Origin: Streptomyces sp. CBMA29
GTDB lineage: Bacteria > Actinomycetota > Actinomycetes > Streptomycetales > Streptomycetaceae
Reading direction: 5' to 3'
NCBI RefSeq assembly: GCF_014596445.1
Contig: NZ_MECL01000025.1
Location: 1 to 64,000 of the forward strand
Length of the DNA stretch: 64,000 bases
Within the stretch, counting starts at the first letter, position 1. The number at the start of each line of letters is the position of its first letter. Below, piece after piece: positions 16,445-24,262 of this stretch. The notes beneath the pieces were generated by a model. That model did not search any database. It worked only from the letters and a program-made list of their open reading frames with translations, and was not told the origin of the DNA. Position numbers and translations under genes: made by a program.

Positions 16445-17371
16445 GTGGCCCTCCCCGACGCGTTCCTCGACATCGCCCGCCGGGTCAACAACTGGGGCCG
16501 CTGGGGTGCGGACGACGAGATCGGCACCCTCAACCTGATCACCGACGAGGTGGTGCGCGCCGCCGCCGCGACCGTACGCAGTGGCCGCCGCGTACCGCTC
16601 GCGCTGCCGCTGCGGCAGGACGGCGTGCAGACCGGGCTGATCCCCGGCCGGGTCAATCCGCTGCGCACGATGGTCGCGCTCAACCAGGAGATCTTCGGGC
16701 CCGGCACCATCGCCACCAGCGACGACGTGGTGACCCTCGGCCTTCAGGCCGGAACGCACTGGGACGGCCTCCCCCACGTCTCGCACTCGGGCCTGATCTA
16801 CAACGGGCGTCCGGCCGACTCGGTGACCGCGCACGCGGGCGCCGCCTTCAGCGGCATCGAGAAGGTCACCTCGGTGGTGTCGCGCGGTGTGCTGCTGGAC
16901 GTGGCGCGCGCGCTCGGCGTCGACCGACTGCCAGGTGACCACGCGGTGACACCGGAAGACCTGTCCGCGGCGGAGGAGTTGGCGGGCACCGCGGTACGGG
17001 CCGGGGACGTGGTCCTGGTGCGGACCGGCCAGATACGGGCGTACCTCGGCGGCGACAAGGAGGCGTACGCGTATCCGTCACCCGGCCTGTCGATCCGCAC
17101 GCCGGAGTGGTTCCACGCACGGGATGTGGCGGCGGTCGCCAACGACACGCTGACCTTCGAGATCTTCCCGCCGGAGGTCGAGAATCTGTGGCTGGCGGTG
17201 CACGGGCTCGACCTGGTCGAGATGGGCATGCTCCAGGGCCAGAACTGGAATCTGGAGGGCCTCTCGGCGGCCTGCGCCGAGGAGGGGCGTTACGCGTTCT
17301 GGCTCGATGCCACGCCGGAGCCCTTCGTGGGCGGGGCGGGCGCCCCAGTGGCTCCGGTGGCGGTGCTTTGA
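16445..17371 (+). CDS. Cyclase-family metal-dependent hydrolase
   Basis: A 308-residue protein with the family signature GTHWDGLPHVSHSG (the HxGTHxDxPxH type motif), related to kynurenine formamidase and to hydrolases that open cyclic ketones or amides using Zn or Mn. Other conserved parts are VLVRTGQIRAYLGG and the late WNLEGLSAACAEEGRYAF. I chose the GTG at 16445 because TGGAGAT stands 5 nt upstream; an in-frame GTG at 16373 would add 24 poor-looking residues and lies next to the operators. The shared operator pair puts it in the catabolic regulon, where it may hydrolyse a ring or lactone intermediate. That role is inference. Confidence 0.85.
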   Translation: MALPDAFLDIARRVNNWGRWGADDEIGTLNLITDEVVRAAAATVRSGRRVPLALPLRQDGVQTGLIPGRVNPLRTMVALNQEIFGPGTIATSDDVVTLGLQAGTHWDGLPHVSHSGLIYNGRPADSVTAHAGAAFSGIEKVTSVVSRGVLLDVARALGVDRLPGDHAVTPEDLSAAEELAGTAVRAGDVVLVRTGQIRAYLGGDKEAYAYPSPGLSIRTPEWFHARDVAAVANDTLTFEIFPPEVENLWLAVHGLDLVEMGMLQGQNWNLEGLSAACAEEGRYAFWLDATPEPFVGGAGAPVAPVAVL

Positions 17372-17415
17372 GCGGTGCTGTGAGCGGTGCTGTGAGCGGT
17401 CCGGCGGCCCGCGTC

Positions 17416-17829
17416 CTAGGTGAGGACCGGGGCCTGACGGCGGTCGACCTCACACCAGATCTGCTTGCCCGCGCCTTCCGGCTGCCAGCCCCAGCGGTCG
17501 GCGAGGCCGTCGACCAGTTCCAGACCGCGACCGCCGGTCTCGTCGCGATGCGCGTGCCGGGGGGCGGGCGGAGCCTCGCTGCTGTCGGCCACCTCGACCC
17601 GGACCGGGGAGGCGGGCGCCGCGGGGAACAGCATCCGCAGGACGGCGGGGCAGCCGGTGTGCACCACCGCGTTCGTCACCAGCTCGGAGATGAGCAGGAT
17701 CAGCGTCTCCGCGACCGGCTCGTCGGCTCCTATACCCGAACCCACGAGCCGGGACCGCGCCCAGCGACGCGCCCGTCCCACCTCCGCGGGGTCCACACCG
17801 ACCTCAAGCTGCACCTGAAGCACCTGCAC
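17416..17829 (-). CDS. RsbW-like ATP-binding anti-sigma/serine kinase
   Basis: A 137-residue GHKL-type ATPase domain. The N box is ELVTNAVVHT and the G box is DETGGRGLELVDGLADRWGW. Such lone domains in streptomycetes act as anti-sigma or anti-anti-sigma kinases and are very numerous. The GTG at 17829 opens the reading frame; several other GTG codons lie just inside. It ends 44 nt from the convergent cyclase-family gene and has no operator of the catabolic type, so it is probably not part of the pathway. The sigma factor it might bind is not in the immediate neighbourhood. Confidence 0.85.
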   Translation of the reverse strand: MQVLQVQLEVGVDPAEVGRARRWARSRLVGSGIGADEPVAETLILLISELVTNAVVHTGCPAVLRMLFPAAPASPVRVEVADSSEAPPAPRHAHRDETGGRGLELVDGLADRWGWQPEGAGKQIWCEVDRRQAPVLT

Positions 17830-18204
17830 CGCTCACACCATCCGAACCGGCGGACACAACGCCTCGCTTCTGCCCGAGATCACCGTGCGTGACCCCGGCA
17901 CAACACAGCATGATTGACCTACAGTCACGCCAACAAGCGCTTCGGGCATATTCCAGCGCAACGGAGTACGCGTGCTGCATACTGTGCGGCACATCCGACG
18001 GGGATTCGAACGCCCAGCCGTGACGCCCGTCCGACTCAGCCGGACGGCGCCTCTGGGCAGCCTGGAACCTACACGCACCCGATGGAGCGTACCCGAGGTG
18101 TTCCCCGACTCCACTGCGTGGCAAGTCACGCATCGGACACAACACCGTGCGGACGCTCCGTAATCGGAGGGTCAGCGAACGGCCACGGTGTGTGCGCAGC
18201 GTCA
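17830..18204. other. 375-bp gap between RsbW-like and acyl-CoA dehydrogenase genes
   Basis: The left part is less GC-rich than its surroundings and must carry the promoter of the RsbW-like gene. No TCTGACG operator is present. The only coding candidate is the weak 63-codon frame at 17972-18163. Nothing else could be supported. Confidence 0.5.
17972..18163 (+). CDS. Doubtful small ORF, 63 residues
   Basis: A GTG-started frame with GGAG 6 nt upstream. The product is basic and shows no recognisable domain. Only around two thirds of its codons end in G or C by eye, well below the neighbouring genes, which argues against coding. It is listed because nothing else occupies this gap and the ribosome binding site is good. 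Confidence 0.25.
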   Translation: MLHTVRHIRRGFERPAVTPVRLSRTAPLGSLEPTRTRWSVPEVFPDSTAWQVTHRTQHRADAP

Positions 18205-19197
18205 TCACAGCAGCCATTCGGCAAGCATGTCCTCGTCAGCCGCGGACTCCTGGCCGCACACGGAGGGTATCCAGGAGCGCTTGATGTGCAGCTGCACATC
18301 CGCCTCCCAGGTGAAGCCCATGCCGCCGAAGACCTGCAGGCAGTCGCGTGCGTTACGGGTCGCGGCCTCGTCGGCGAGCAGGCGCGCGGCGGCGGTCTCG
18401 TACGGGTCGGCGGTGACGGCCGCCGCGTAGAGCGCCGTACGGGCCAGTTCGGCGCGGACCAGCATCTCGGCGCAGAGGTGCTTGACCGCCTGGAAGGAGC
18501 CGATCGGTCGTCCGAACTGCTCGCGCTCCCGGGCGTGTTGCACTGCCATACGCACCATCCGCCCCGCGCTCCCCACCCGTTGCGCGGCCTCCAGTACGGC
18601 CGCCTCGCGCCGTAACGCGACGGCTCGCGCGGGCACGGTCCCGTTCAGCGTTATTTCCGATATGTCCGCCATGGTGAGCAGATGCAGCGGGGTCAGCGGG
18701 TCCACCGACCGCAGCGGCTCGGCGCGCCGCCGTACGGCGGACGCCTCGGCGACCGTGACCTCGGCCGTTTCCCGGTCAGCGGTGAGGACGAGCACGGCGT
18801 CCGCCGCGTCGAGGTGGGCGACGGAGTGCGGGCCCGCTACCCTCGCGTCGAGAAGGGTGACCACGGCCTCGCCGGTCGCGGCCCCCGGTACCGCTCCTGC
18901 CGCGAGGTGGGTGGCGGTCAGCGGGCCGGGCACCAGCGCGCTGCCCGCCTCCTCGAAGAGCAGCGCGGCCTCCGGCAGCCCGAGCCCGACGCCGCCGTCC
19001 GCCTCGGGCAGGCGCAGCCCGAAGAAGCCGGTCTCGCCGAGGGCGCGCCAGATGTCCCGTGGCGGGGTGGCGGTACCGCCTTCCGCCTCGGCCGCGTCCA
19101 CGGCGGCGCGCAGGGCGGTCCGGTCGAAGCGGGCGGCCAGCAGGTCCCGCAACGCGCCGACCAGGGCGCGCTGGTCGTCGGTCAGCCGGAAGTCCAT
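18205..19197 (-). CDS. Acyl-CoA dehydrogenase, short subunit
   Basis: A 330-residue acyl-CoA dehydrogenase, shorter than the usual 380-400. It keeps QREQFGRPIGSFQAVKH-type and CLQVFGGMGFTWEADVQLHIKRSW segments, which contact FAD across the dimer, but the central beta domain is reduced. Its start overlaps the end of the longer dehydrogenase gene upstream (19182-20402) by 16 bp. A short plus a long subunit translated together is the pattern of heterotetrameric steroid-type dehydrogenases such as FadE28-FadE29, so the two probably form one enzyme. It ends the four-gene leftward transcript from 22498. Confidence 0.87.
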   Translation of the reverse strand: MDFRLTDDQRALVGALRDLLAARFDRTALRAAVDAAEAEGGTATPPRDIWRALGETGFFGLRLPEADGGVGLGLPEAALLFEEAGSALVPGPLTATHLAAGAVPGAATGEAVVTLLDARVAGPHSVAHLDAADAVLVLTADRETAEVTVAEASAVRRRAEPLRSVDPLTPLHLLTMADISEITLNGTVPARAVALRREAAVLEAAQRVGSAGRMVRMAVQHAREREQFGRPIGSFQAVKHLCAEMLVRAELARTALYAAAVTADPYETAAARLLADEAATRNARDCLQVFGGMGFTWEADVQLHIKRSWIPSVCGQESAADEDMLAEWLL

Positions 19198-20402
19198 GGC
19201 GGTGCGCTCCTCTCCGGTAACCCTCTCGGCTCCTTGGGCAGGCCGAGGACGCGTTCGGCGACGATGTTGCGCTGGATCTGCGAGGTGCCCGCGGCGATCG
19301 TGTAGGACAGCGAGCTGAGGCGTTCGGCCGTCCACGGGTGGTCACCGTCGGGGGCATGCGGACCGAGGACGGTGGCGGCGGTGTCGTAGAGGAGTTGCCT
19401 CGCCTGGGAGTAGCGGAGCTTGAAGACGGAGGCGCCGGTGCCGGGGACGGCGCTGCCGCCGGTGCGCAGGGCGTGCTGGGAGGCGCTGACGTTCCACTGG
19501 GTGAGGCGCCACAGGACGGAGAATTCGGCGGCGAGCCGGCCGAGTGTGCGGCGGACGGCGGGGTCGTCCCATGTGCCGTTGGCGCGGGCCGCGCGGGCGA
19601 CCTCGCCGAGGGTGCGGCGACAGGCGACGACTTCGCCGACGAACGCGGTGCCGCGCTCGAAGGACAGCGTCACCATGGTGACCCGCCAGCCGTCGTCCTG
19701 CGCCCCCACCCGGTTGCCGACCGGCACCCGGACCTCGTCCAGGAACATCTCCGCGAATTCCGTCGATCCGGCGAGTGTCCGCAGCGGCCGTACCCGTACT
19801 CCCGGCGCGTCCATCGGCATCGCCAGCCAGCTGATGCCGTGGTGCTTGGGCGTGCCGTCGGCGCGCGGGGTGGTGCGCACCAGCAGCTCGCACCAGTCGG
19901 CGACTTCGGCGTGCGAGGTCCAGATCTTGGAGCCGGTGACGACGTATGTGTCGCCGTCGCGGACCGCGCGGGTGCGCAGGGACGCGAGGTCGGAACCGGC
20001 GTCCGGCTCGCTGAACCCCTGGCACCACACCTCCTCGCCCCGCAGGATCGGCGGCAGCCAGCGGCGGCGCTGCCGCTCGGTGCCCTCGGCCGCGATGGTG
20101 GGCCCCGCGTGGAGCAGGCCGACGAAATTCGCGCCGACGTACGGCGCTCCGGCCCGCTCGGTCTCCTCCAGGTAGATCAGGTGCTGGGTGGGGGTGGCGC
20201 CGCGGCCCCCGGCGTCCTCGGGCCAGTGCAGTCCCGCGTAACCGGCCTCGTACAGCAGCCGCTGCCAGCCCGTGTCGTACGCGCGCCGTCCCGGCCAGTC
20301 GCGGGGGTCGGGGGGCGGCGGCAGGGTGGGCAGCACCTTGCCGAGCCAGGCGCGCAGTCGGGCGCGGAACTCCTCTTCCTCGTCGGTGTACGCGAGGTCC
20401 AC
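19182..20402 (-). CDS. Acyl-CoA dehydrogenase, long subunit
   Basis: A 406-residue acyl-CoA dehydrogenase with GLHWPEDAGGRGATP in the N-terminal domain, WCQGFSEPDAGSDLAS and GSKIWTSHAEVADWC in the middle, and TIAAGTSQIQRNIVAERVLGLPKEPRG at the end. The Glu base of medium-chain enzymes is replaced (AAGTSQIQR), so the base is elsewhere. The GTG at 20402 lies 7 nt after the SDR stop. The last 11 residues overlap the short subunit gene. Likely partner of that subunit in dehydrogenating a bulky or branched acyl-CoA; this is inferred from the gene pairing, not shown. Confidence 0.88.
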   Translation of the reverse strand: MDLAYTDEEEEFRARLRAWLGKVLPTLPPPPDPRDWPGRRAYDTGWQRLLYEAGYAGLHWPEDAGGRGATPTQHLIYLEETERAGAPYVGANFVGLLHAGPTIAAEGTERQRRRWLPPILRGEEVWCQGFSEPDAGSDLASLRTRAVRDGDTYVVTGSKIWTSHAEVADWCELLVRTTPRADGTPKHHGISWLAMPMDAPGVRVRPLRTLAGSTEFAEMFLDEVRVPVGNRVGAQDDGWRVTMVTLSFERGTAFVGEVVACRRTLGEVARAARANGTWDDPAVRRTLGRLAAEFSVLWRLTQWNVSASQHALRTGGSAVPGTGASVFKLRYSQARQLLYDTAATVLGPHAPDGDHPWTAERLSSLSYTIAAGTSQIQRNIVAERVLGLPKEPRGLPERSAPPWTSG

Positions 20403-20409
20403 GGTCCGC

Positions 20410-21318
20410 TCACCCCGCTCCGTAGACGGGTTCCGGCGCAGTCGCCTCGGCGAGCAAGGCGCCCACCACGGGACCGAGTTCGACCGGCCGCCAGCGGCGT
20501 CCCACGTCGGTCCGCGGGCCGTGCCGCCAGCCGTCGGCGACCGATACGGCGCCGCCCTCGACCTCGAAGACCCGCCCGGTGACCCCGCGTGCCTCGGATC
20601 CCGCGAGCCAGACGACCAGCGGGGAGACATTGGCCGGGTGGTAGACGTCGAAGCCCGTGGCGGGCCGGGCGACCAGGTCCGGCATCGCCTGCTCGGTCAT
20701 CCGCGTCCTGGCGGCGGGCGCGATGGCGTTGACGGTGACGCCGTAGCGCGCCAGCTCCACCGCCGCGACCTGGGTGAGCGCGGTGATCGCCGCTTTGGCG
20801 GCGGCGTAGTTGGCCTGGCCGACGCTGCCGAGCAGCCCCGCGCCGGAGGTCGTGTTGATCACGCTCGCGTTCACTCTCTCACCCGCCTTGCTCCGCTCCC
20901 GCCAGTGCGCCGCCGCGTGCCGCAGCGTCGCGAAATGCCCCTTGAGATGGACCTGTACGACCGCGTCCCACTCCTCCTCCGTCATCGACACCAGCATTCG
21001 GTCCCGCAGCACCCCCGCGTTGTTGACCAGCACGTCAAGCCGGCCCCAGCGCTCCACCGCCGCGTCCACCAGCGACCGCGCGCCCGCCCACTCCCCGACC
21101 GACCGCTCGTGCGCGACCGCCTCACCGCCCGCCGCCCGGATCTCGGCCACCGCCTCGGCCGCCGACTCCACGTCGTTGACGACGACCCGGGCGCCCTCGG
21201 CGGCGAAGGCCAGCGCGTGCTCCCTGCCGATCCCGCGCGCGGCCCCGGTGACGGCGACCACCAGGCCGTGGGCGACCCCGGCACCCCCGGCGGCTTCGCC
21301 AACCGCCTCACCGGTCAA
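20410..21318 (-). CDS. SDR, MFE-2-like 3-hydroxyacyl-CoA dehydrogenase
   Basis: An SDR with TGAARGIG, NNAG and YAAAK motifs and catalytic Ser in INTTSGAGLLG. The sequence VLRDRMLVSMTEEEWDAVVQVHLKGHF and the long C-terminal tail match the group of the SDR at 15398-16309, so the cluster holds two related 3-hydroxyacyl-CoA dehydrogenases. The start is uncertain: no ATG is suitable. TTG at 21318 overlaps the amidohydrolase end by 11 nt and gives 302 residues; GTG at 21261 gives 283 but leaves only three residues before the cofactor motif. I list the TTG. Second gene of the transcript from 22498. Confidence 0.83.
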   Translation of the reverse strand: MTGEAVGEAAGGAGVAHGLVVAVTGAARGIGREHALAFAAEGARVVVNDVESAAEAVAEIRAAGGEAVAHERSVGEWAGARSLVDAAVERWGRLDVLVNNAGVLRDRMLVSMTEEEWDAVVQVHLKGHFATLRHAAAHWRERSKAGERVNASVINTTSGAGLLGSVGQANYAAAKAAITALTQVAAVELARYGVTVNAIAPAARTRMTEQAMPDLVARPATGFDVYHPANVSPLVVWLAGSEARGVTGRVFEVEGGAVSVADGWRHGPRTDVGRRWRPVELGPVVGALLAEATAPEPVYGAG

Positions 21319-22498
21319 GGTCGAGGCCCAGCATCCGGATGGCGTTGCCGCGCAGCAGCTTGTACGTGACCTCGTCCGACAGCCCCGCCATGTGCTCGGC
21401 GGCGACCTGCTTGGTATTGGGCCACGTCGAGTCGACGTGCGGGTAGTCGGTCTCGAACATCGCGTTGTCCTCGCCGATGGTGTCCAGCGAGGCGACACCG
21501 TGCATGTCACGGAAGAAGCAGCAGTAGATCTGCCGGCGGTAGTACGTGGACGGCGGCTCGGGTATCAGGTCCTTGACCCCGCCCCAGGCCCGGTGCTCCT
21601 CCCATACGTCGTCGGCGCGCTCCAGCGCGTAGGGCACCCACCCCATCTGCCCCTCGCTGTACGCCAGCGTCAGCCGCGGGAACTTCACCAGCACCCCGGA
21701 GAACAGGAAGTCCATCATCGACGCCATCGCGTTGTTGAAGCTCAGGCTGGCCTGGACGGCCGGGGGCGCGTCCGGTGAGGCGGCGGGCATCTGCGACGAC
21801 GACCCGATGTGCATGTTCACCACCGTGCCGGTCTCCTGACAGGCGGCGAAGAACGGGTCCCAGTAGCCGGAGTGGATCGACGGCAGCCCGAGGTAGGTGG
21901 GGATCTCGCTGAAAGTGACGGCGCGTACCCCTCGGGCGGCGTTCCTGTGAATCTCCGCCACCGCGAGGTCGACGTCCCACAGGGGAATCAGGCACAGCGG
22001 GATCAGCCGGCCCCCGCTGTCACCGCACCACTCCTCCACCATCCAGTCGTTGTAGGCCCGCACACACGCCAGAGCCACCTCCTTGTCCTTCGCCTCCGCG
22101 AACGTCTGCCCGCAAAAGCGCGGGAACGTCGGAAAGCACAGCGACCCCTCCACATGGTTGAGGTCCATGTCCTTCAACCGCTCGACCGGATCCCAGCACC
22201 CCCGCCGCATCTGCTCCCGGGTGATCCCGTCGAGCGTCATCTCGTCCCGCGAGAACCCCACCGCCGCGATGTTCCGCTTGTACGGGAACTTCAGGTTCTC
22301 GTAGACCCACCAGTCGGTGGGCGGTCCATCCGGATCCATCGTGATCCGGTACTTGCCGCCGACGTAGGCCAGTTCGCCGATCCCCGCGGTCAGCGGCTGC
22401 GGCCCCCGCTCGCGGAACTTCTCCGGCAGCCAGGTCGAGAACAGATGCGCGGGCTCGATGACATGGTCGTCGACGCTGATGATCCTGGGCAGTTCCAT
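21308..22498 (-). CDS. Amidohydrolase-2 family hydrolase (ACMSD-like)
   Basis: A 396-residue metal-dependent hydrolase or decarboxylase of the ACMSD superfamily. Visible metal or active-site motifs are ISVDDHVIEP at the start, VNMHIGSSSQ in the middle and FETDYPHVDSTWP near the end; LLRGNAIRMLGLDLD is the usual C-terminus. The family includes hydrolases of cyclic compounds and non-oxidative decarboxylases, and it is frequent in actinobacterial degradation clusters. I chose ATG 22498 (GGGAG at 7 nt); the ATG at 22555 would fall inside the operator. It is the first gene of the four-gene unit ending at 18205. The reaction here is unknown. Confidence 0.86.
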   Translation of the reverse strand: MELPRIISVDDHVIEPAHLFSTWLPEKFRERGPQPLTAGIGELAYVGGKYRITMDPDGPPTDWWVYENLKFPYKRNIAAVGFSRDEMTLDGITREQMRRGCWDPVERLKDMDLNHVEGSLCFPTFPRFCGQTFAEAKDKEVALACVRAYNDWMVEEWCGDSGGRLIPLCLIPLWDVDLAVAEIHRNAARGVRAVTFSEIPTYLGLPSIHSGYWDPFFAACQETGTVVNMHIGSSSQMPAASPDAPPAVQASLSFNNAMASMMDFLFSGVLVKFPRLTLAYSEGQMGWVPYALERADDVWEEHRAWGGVKDLIPEPPSTYYRRQIYCCFFRDMHGVASLDTIGEDNAMFETDYPHVDSTWPNTKQVAAEHMAGLSDEVTYKLLRGNAIRMLGLDLDR

Positions 22499-22540
22499 CG
22501 GCCACTCCCTCATTGCATCCGGATGACGCTTCCGATCGCC

Positions 22541-22578
22541 AATCTGACGAGGCATCTGATCTGATGGACCGTCAGATA
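22541..22578. promoter_or_regulatory. Regulon operators, copies 9 and 10 (overlapping)
   Basis: AATCTGA-N7-TCTGATC at 22541-22561 and GATCTGA-N7-TCAGATA at 22558-22578. The right arm of the first is degenerate. Centres are 17 bp apart. They sit in front of the leftward amidohydrolase operon. Confidence 0.75.
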
Positions 22579-22633
22579 TACCGTATCGACCCGCCCCTGG
22601 ACCGACAAGCGGCGACGACTTACCCTTCTGAGA

Positions 22634-22654
22634 AATCTGACGCTTCGTCAGTTA
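22634..22654. promoter_or_regulatory. Regulon operator, copy 11
   Basis: AATCTGA-N7-TCAGTTA, with the inner positions CG and CG fully kept. It ends 21 bp before the start of the AMP-forming CoA ligase and shares the 177-bp divergent gap with copies 9 and 10. Confidence 0.75.
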
Positions 22655-22675
22655 TGGTGCCGGGAGGCGATCGGC

Positions 22676-24208
22676 ATGGATCCGACCATCGCGACACTCA
22701 GCGGCTCCCGCACCCTGTGGGAGCTGCTGGACCGCCGCGCCGCCCTCAGCCCCGACGCCCCCGTGCTGTTCGACACCGAGGACCGCCGCGTCACCTTCGG
22801 CGAACTGCGCACACGGGCCCTGCGCGTCGCCGGCGGCCTGTACGGACTCGGGGTGCGGCCCGGCAGCCGCTTCGCCTGGCAACTCCCCACCCGGGTCGAG
22901 ACCGTCGTCCTCTCCCTGGCCCTGGCCCGGCTCGGCGCGGTGCAGATCCCGGTCATCCCCATCTACCGCGACCGCGAGGTCGGTTACGCCCTCAGCCGCA
23001 CACGGGCCGAGTTCTTCGCCGTACCCGGCACCTGGCGCGGCTTCGACTACACCGCCATGGCAGACCGCCTCGATCTCGCCGAGCGCCCGTCCGTCCTGGT
23101 CGCCTATGACTCCCTTCCCGAAGGCGATCCCGGCGCCCTGCCCCCGCCGCCGTCCGACGGGACCCCGGTCCGCTGGATCTACTGGACCTCGGGCACCACC
23201 TCGGACCCCAAGGGTGTTCTGCACTGCGACCGCGGTCTGATCGCGGGCGGTTCCTGTCTCGCCCACGCGCTGGAGATGCGGCCCGAGGACATCGGTTCCA
23301 TCGCCTTCCCCTTCGCTCACATCGGTGGACCCGACTATCTGGTGATGCTGCTGCTGTACGGCTTTCCGGCCCTGCTCCTCGAACAGTTCGCCCTCCCCGC
23401 CTCGCTGGACGCCTACCGGTCCCACGGCGTCACCATGGCGGGCGGCTCCACCGCCTTCTACTCGCTCTTCCTCACCGAGCAGCGCAAGCAGCCCGGCCGC
23501 ACACTCATCCCCACCCTGCGGCTGCTGTCCGGAGGCGGCGCCCCCAAGCCGCCGGAGCTGTACCACGAGATCGTCCGCGAACTCGGCTGCGATCTCGCCC
23601 ACGGCTACGGCATGACCGAGGCGCCGATGATCACCATGGGCTCGCCCCGTGACACCGTGGACCAACGGGCCACCACCGAGGGCCGCCCGCCCGCCGCGAT
23701 GGAGATCCGGATCGCCGACGACGGCGAGGTACTGCTGCGCGGTGAAGCCGTGTGCCTCGGCTACACCGACCCCGCCTTGACCGCCGAATCCTTCGACACC
23801 CGGGGCTATTTCCACACCGGTGACCTCGGCCGCCTCACCGAGACCGGTCATCTCGTCCTGACCGGCCGCCTGAAGGACGTCATCATCCGCAAGGGCGAGA
23901 ACATCTCCGCCAAGGAGATCGAGGAACTCCTCTACCAGCACCCGGCGGTGGGCGATGTCGCCGTCATCGGCCTACCGGATCCCGACCGTGGTGAACGCGT
24001 CTGCGCCGTGGTCGAACAGCCGCCGGGGGCCGGTCCCCTCACCCTGGCAACCGTCACCGACCATCTGCGCCGCTCGGGTCTCGCCGTCCATAAACTCCCC
24101 GAGCAACTGGAGATCGTGGACGCCCTGCCCCGCAACGAGACCCTGCGCAAGGTCCTCAAATTCAAGCTCCGCGAGCGCTTCGCCGACGCTCACGGGCGGA
24201 CGAACTGA
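22676..24208 (+). CDS. AMP-forming acyl-CoA synthetase/ligase
   Basis: A 510-residue ANL-superfamily ligase. Motifs in order: YWTSGTTSDPKGV (P-loop, about 169-181), HGYGMTE (about 316), TGDLG (about 383), GRLKDVIIRKGENIS (about 398) and a C-terminal Lys in NETLRKVLKF as adenylation lysine. It activates a carboxylic acid as acyl-AMP and then acyl-CoA. Sequence style recalls cyclohexanecarboxylate- and medium-chain ligases, but specificity cannot be read. GGGAGGCG precedes the ATG, and the operator at 22634-22654 is just upstream. It likely performs the entry activation of a pathway substrate, alongside the ADP-forming enzyme at 5546-7723. Confidence 0.9.
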   Translation: MDPTIATLSGSRTLWELLDRRAALSPDAPVLFDTEDRRVTFGELRTRALRVAGGLYGLGVRPGSRFAWQLPTRVETVVLSLALARLGAVQIPVIPIYRDREVGYALSRTRAEFFAVPGTWRGFDYTAMADRLDLAERPSVLVAYDSLPEGDPGALPPPPSDGTPVRWIYWTSGTTSDPKGVLHCDRGLIAGGSCLAHALEMRPEDIGSIAFPFAHIGGPDYLVMLLLYGFPALLLEQFALPASLDAYRSHGVTMAGGSTAFYSLFLTEQRKQPGRTLIPTLRLLSGGGAPKPPELYHEIVRELGCDLAHGYGMTEAPMITMGSPRDTVDQRATTEGRPPAAMEIRIADDGEVLLRGEAVCLGYTDPALTAESFDTRGYFHTGDLGRLTETGHLVLTGRLKDVIIRKGENISAKEIEELLYQHPAVGDVAVIGLPDPDRGERVCAVVEQPPGAGPLTLATVTDHLRRSGLAVHKLPEQLEIVDALPRNETLRKVLKFKLRERFADAHGRTN

Positions 24209-24262
24209 GCACGCTGCCCGGCTGGCGAGATTGGCCGAAAGGGGCCGCAGGCAGAGGCCGGT

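Noticed and set aside
1..24208. A polyketide or other antibiotic biosynthesis cluster
   Set aside because: There are no ketosynthase, carrier-protein or peptide synthetase modules; the enzymes are those of CoA-ester breakdown.
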